From the NCBI GenBank assembly GCA_029858545.1, contig JAOUFA010000230.1:1-6120 (forward strand): a stretch of 6,120 nucleotides of DNA. The letters are read 5' to 3'. The notes under the pieces are model-generated. The model was given only the letters and a program-made list of their open reading frames with translations, searched no databases and had not been told where the DNA came from. The first letter of the stretch is position 1. Each line of letters opens with the position of its first letter. The translations under genes were made by a program, and so were the position numbers. Below, piece by piece: positions 4,974 through 6,120 of this stretch. Origin of the DNA: Betaproteobacteria bacterium (GTDB lineage Bacteria; Pseudomonadota; Gammaproteobacteria; Burkholderiales; SG8-39).

Positions 4974-5229
4974 TCGTGATCGGGCGCGATCGTCAGAAAT
5001 CGAAGGTAGTTGCCGGTTCGACATGCGGTCGCGCGCCGCGATTGCGTAATGCGAAGCGTGTAGATCGCATCGATGCCCGCGGGCGGGTTGAGGCGCGGAA
5101 CTTTCTCCCACTTCAGGCCGTGATCCCGATACCACTGATCCCAGGTCAGCTGCCGCAACTTCCTAAGCGTATCGGCAACGAGTTATTGAGATCGAGTAGT
5201 CGCCTTCTTGCGCGCTCGCTGTCCGCCAT
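4952..5229 (-). pseudogene. Frameshifted small gene, third in the toxin-antitoxin operon
   Basis: From ATG 5229-5227, 11 nt after the toxin stop, the frame reads MADSERARRRLLDLNN and soon stops (5146). The frame one base over opens at 5182 and continues LVADTLRKLRQLTWDQWY to a stop at 4952. Joining them near 5182-5185 by restoring one lost base gives about 92 residues, with a protein-like C-terminal half (GIDAIYTLRITQ, YLRFLTIAPDHDAAYGKK). The pattern (small, basic, R-rich strands, next to a toxin-antitoxin pair) is reminiscent of RelE/ParE-like small toxins, but I do not firmly recognise the family. There is no slippery heptamer at the junction, so programmed frameshifting is unlikely: a decayed gene or a sequencing error. 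A shortened product from TTG 5158 (68 aa) is formally possible. Confidence 0.55.
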
Positions 5230-5239
5230 CCTCTAATCT

Positions 5240-5344
5240 CTAGCGCAGCAGCGCCGCGTTGGGCAGCGGCGAGGGTACGAAGGCCTTGAAGCGCGCGCCG
5301 GCGGTCGTGGCCGCGACGTAGGTTCCAGGCGGGCGTCGGTGCAT
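5240..5344 (-). pseudogene. Probable Fic N-terminal remnant fused to the end of mazF
   Basis: The last 34 residues of the toxin reading frame, from an internal Met at 5344-5342, read MHRRPPGTYVAATTAG then ARFKAFVPSPLPNAALLR. A leader with PPGTY, a short strand, then (R/K)AFVPxPLP is what I associate with the N-terminus of Fic (AMP-transferase) family proteins, which normally continue for more than 300 residues. Here it stops at once, with no Fic motif HPFxxGNGR in the window. It looks like the stub of a deleted fic gene that has become the tail of MazF. This is from memory of family patterns and needs a homology search. Confidence 0.45.
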
Positions 5345-5701
5345 GGCGGCAGGCAACCTAAAATAGGGATTGGCGTAGCCGACGCGTTCGCACAGCCCGT
5401 TCAGCACGCTACGCATGAAGGCCGGGGTCGCGGCGCCGAAACTCTTGACGATGGCACTTTCGCTCAACGTGAAAATCTTATCCACGCGAACCCAGCCCCG
5501 TCTCGGAAGTATGCCGGCGGCGAGGGATGCCGTGACAATCTCCAAAGCGTGATCGCGTTGGCGAACCGACGTCACCGCCAAAGCGATGATGTCGCCTTGG
5601 TGGTCGGGTCCCGTGAGTACGAGGACCGGGCGCTTCTTCGATGACTGCAGGTCGGAGTATGGGAAGGGAATCAGTACGAGGTCGCCCGGTCTACACTTCA
5701 T
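5240..5701 (-). CDS. PemK/MazF-family toxin (mRNA interferase) with an unusual C-terminal extension
   Basis: This protein has 153 residues, whereas the family is usually about 110. The PemK/MazF fold is recognisable at 1-112: GDLVLIPFPYSDL (6-18), KKRPVLVL (22-29) with the likely catalytic R24, LAVTSV (41-46) with T44, then GWVRVDKIFTL (69-79) and the C-terminal helix VLNGLCERVGY (99-109). Such toxins cleave mRNA sequence-specifically and are neutralised by the partner antitoxin. The ATG (5701-5699) overlaps the antitoxin gene by 11 nt and has GAGGT about 8 nt upstream inside it, so translation is coupled. Residues 113-153 do not belong to the MazF domain and look like the start of a Fic protein, suggesting that a deletion or lost stop fused two genes. 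Whether the toxin is still active is unknown; the two catalytic positions are intact. Confidence 0.85.
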   Translation of the reverse strand: MKCRPGDLVLIPFPYSDLQSSKKRPVLVLTGPDHQGDIIALAVTSVRQRDHALEIVTASLAAGILPRRGWVRVDKIFTLSESAIVKSFGAATPAFMRSVLNGLCERVGYANPYFRLPAAMHRRPPGTYVAATTAGARFKAFVPSPLPNAALLR

Positions 5702-5894
5702 TCCAGACCTCGTCGTCGGGATTGTCCCAGACGTACTTCATCGCGGGTTCCTGGGCGGCCTTGAGATCCTCGGACAGCAGATCGCGCAGTCCGTGCCTGA
5801 CCTCGAGGTAGCCGATGAAGTCGAGCACCTCGCGCGCGAGCGGCTCCGGAAGCCGGCTCACGTGGTCGAAAATCTTCTGTGCAGTGCTGCCCAT
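5691..5894 (-). CDS. DUF2281-like antitoxin of the PemK/MazF module
   Basis: This 67-residue protein starts with a helical segment, IFDHVSRLPEPLAREVLDFI (8-27), then GYLEVRHG. It has the LPxxxxxEVLDFIxYL pattern of DUF2281 (VapB-type) antitoxins. The acidic tail (SEDLKAAQE, YVWDNPDDEVWNEV) is the expected toxin-binding, unstructured end. DUF2281 genes commonly sit just upstream of PemK/MazF or PIN toxins. The ATG (5894-5892) has a good GAGGG site 6 nt upstream, stronger than the toxin's, consistent with antitoxin excess. The gene ends inside the toxin start (11-nt overlap). By analogy with other type II systems it may repress its own promoter together with the toxin, although no obvious DNA-binding domain is visible. 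Confidence 0.8.
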   Translation of the reverse strand: MGSTAQKIFDHVSRLPEPLAREVLDFIGYLEVRHGLRDLLSEDLKAAQEPAMKYVWDNPDDEVWNEV

Positions 5895-6120
5895 ACTGTT
5901 CCCTCGCCGCGCCTCGATGAGGCGGTCACCAGTTTACCTCGCCGCCACCGCCTCCTGGGCCGCCGCGGCATGGATACGCGGTCGATGCGCAAATCGGGCT
6001 GACGTTGTGCCGGGCAGCAAGAGTACCCGCCCGTATGCGCCCGCCCAATCCGTTTCCGCACCCTTTAGCCGACCGCGCCGGAGCCGTTGCCGTTCAAATC
6101 CCCCTCGATCAGCCTGAACT
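5895..6120. other. Upstream region of the toxin-antitoxin operon, no supported gene
   Basis: About 225 bp without a convincing gene. It must hold the minus-strand promoter of the antitoxin-toxin operon, but no clear -35/-10 pair stands out. The frames crossing it on either strand are compositionally random (Arg/Ala/Pro-rich). At the far end a minus-strand frame enters from outside the window and stops at 6065-6067; its 17 residues end IEGDLNGNGSGAVG, too short to identify. Confidence 0.5.
5910..5924. promoter_or_regulatory. Small inverted repeat upstream of the antitoxin gene, possible operator
   Basis: CGCCTC (5910-5915) and GAGGCG (5919-5924) are perfect reverse complements around GAT, 15 nt upstream of the antitoxin ATG. 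Type II toxin-antitoxin operons are usually autorepressed at such palindromes. In this GC-rich DNA a 6-bp arm can arise by chance. Confidence 0.35.

Noticed and set aside
5339..6002. Plus-strand frames opposite the toxin and antitoxin (5339-5644, 5586-6002)
   Set aside because: They are mirror frames of the PemK/MazF and DUF2281-like genes, which have good start sites, overlap coupling and family motifs.
5815..6117. 100-residue plus-strand open frame
   Set aside because: It is antisense to the antitoxin N-terminus and Arg/Ser/Ala/Pro-rich, with no ribosome binding site or recognisable motif.
4939..6120. Direct repeat of the ssrA 3' end marking an integrated element
   Set aside because: I looked for a second copy of GCGGGTTCGATTCCCGCC or the CCTCCACCA end and found none here; the other boundary, if any, is outside the window.

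Overview
The window is GC-rich DNA from a betaproteobacterium. Four things support this: the gene order gyrA | ompA | mtaD-type deaminase | ompA-like | ubiG | gph; strong codon bias with many open antisense frames; a one-piece tmRNA; and its tag peptide ANDERFALAA, a sequence I recall from betaproteobacterial tmRNAs. I cannot assign the genus from sequence alone.

Layout. Positions 1-103 (minus) hold the first 34 codons of gyrA. A divergent intergenic region (104-390) separates it from a plus-strand block: an OmpA-like lipoprotein (391-1002) with a clear intrinsic terminator, an MTA/SAH deaminase-type amidohydrolase (1147-2475), a second OmpA-like lipoprotein (2505-3071), ubiG with a TTG start (3126-3836), and a HAD phosphatase (3840-4505) 3 nt behind ubiG. 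The phosphatase is annotated gph-like, but its ubiG-adjacent position and motifs also fit MupP. Next comes ssrA (tmRNA, 4571-4938), whose acceptor stem, T-arm, two pseudoknots and tag frame can all be traced by hand.

Downstream of ssrA the character changes. The minus strand carries a small toxin-antitoxin operon facing ssrA: a DUF2281-like antitoxin (5691-5894), a PemK/MazF-family toxin (5240-5701) whose C-terminus is abnormally long and looks like the start of a Fic protein, and a frameshifted small gene (4952-5229). A perfect 10-bp hairpin at 4946-4973 separates this operon from ssrA. The area looks like a decaying accessory patch beside a tmRNA gene, a known integration hotspot, although no integrase or duplicated ssrA end is present in the window. 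Positions 5895-6120 contain no gene I can support.

Functional links. The two lipoproteins probably tether the outer membrane to peptidoglycan. UbiG produces S-adenosylhomocysteine (SAH), which the MtaD-type enzyme could deaminate. If the phosphatase is MupP, it would add a peptidoglycan-recycling step beside two peptidoglycan-binding proteins. I found no convincing entirely new system. The most interesting items are the mazF-fic fusion, the frameshifted third gene, the paired OmpA lipoproteins, and the RNA-scale inverted repeats ahead of ompA2 and ubiG.
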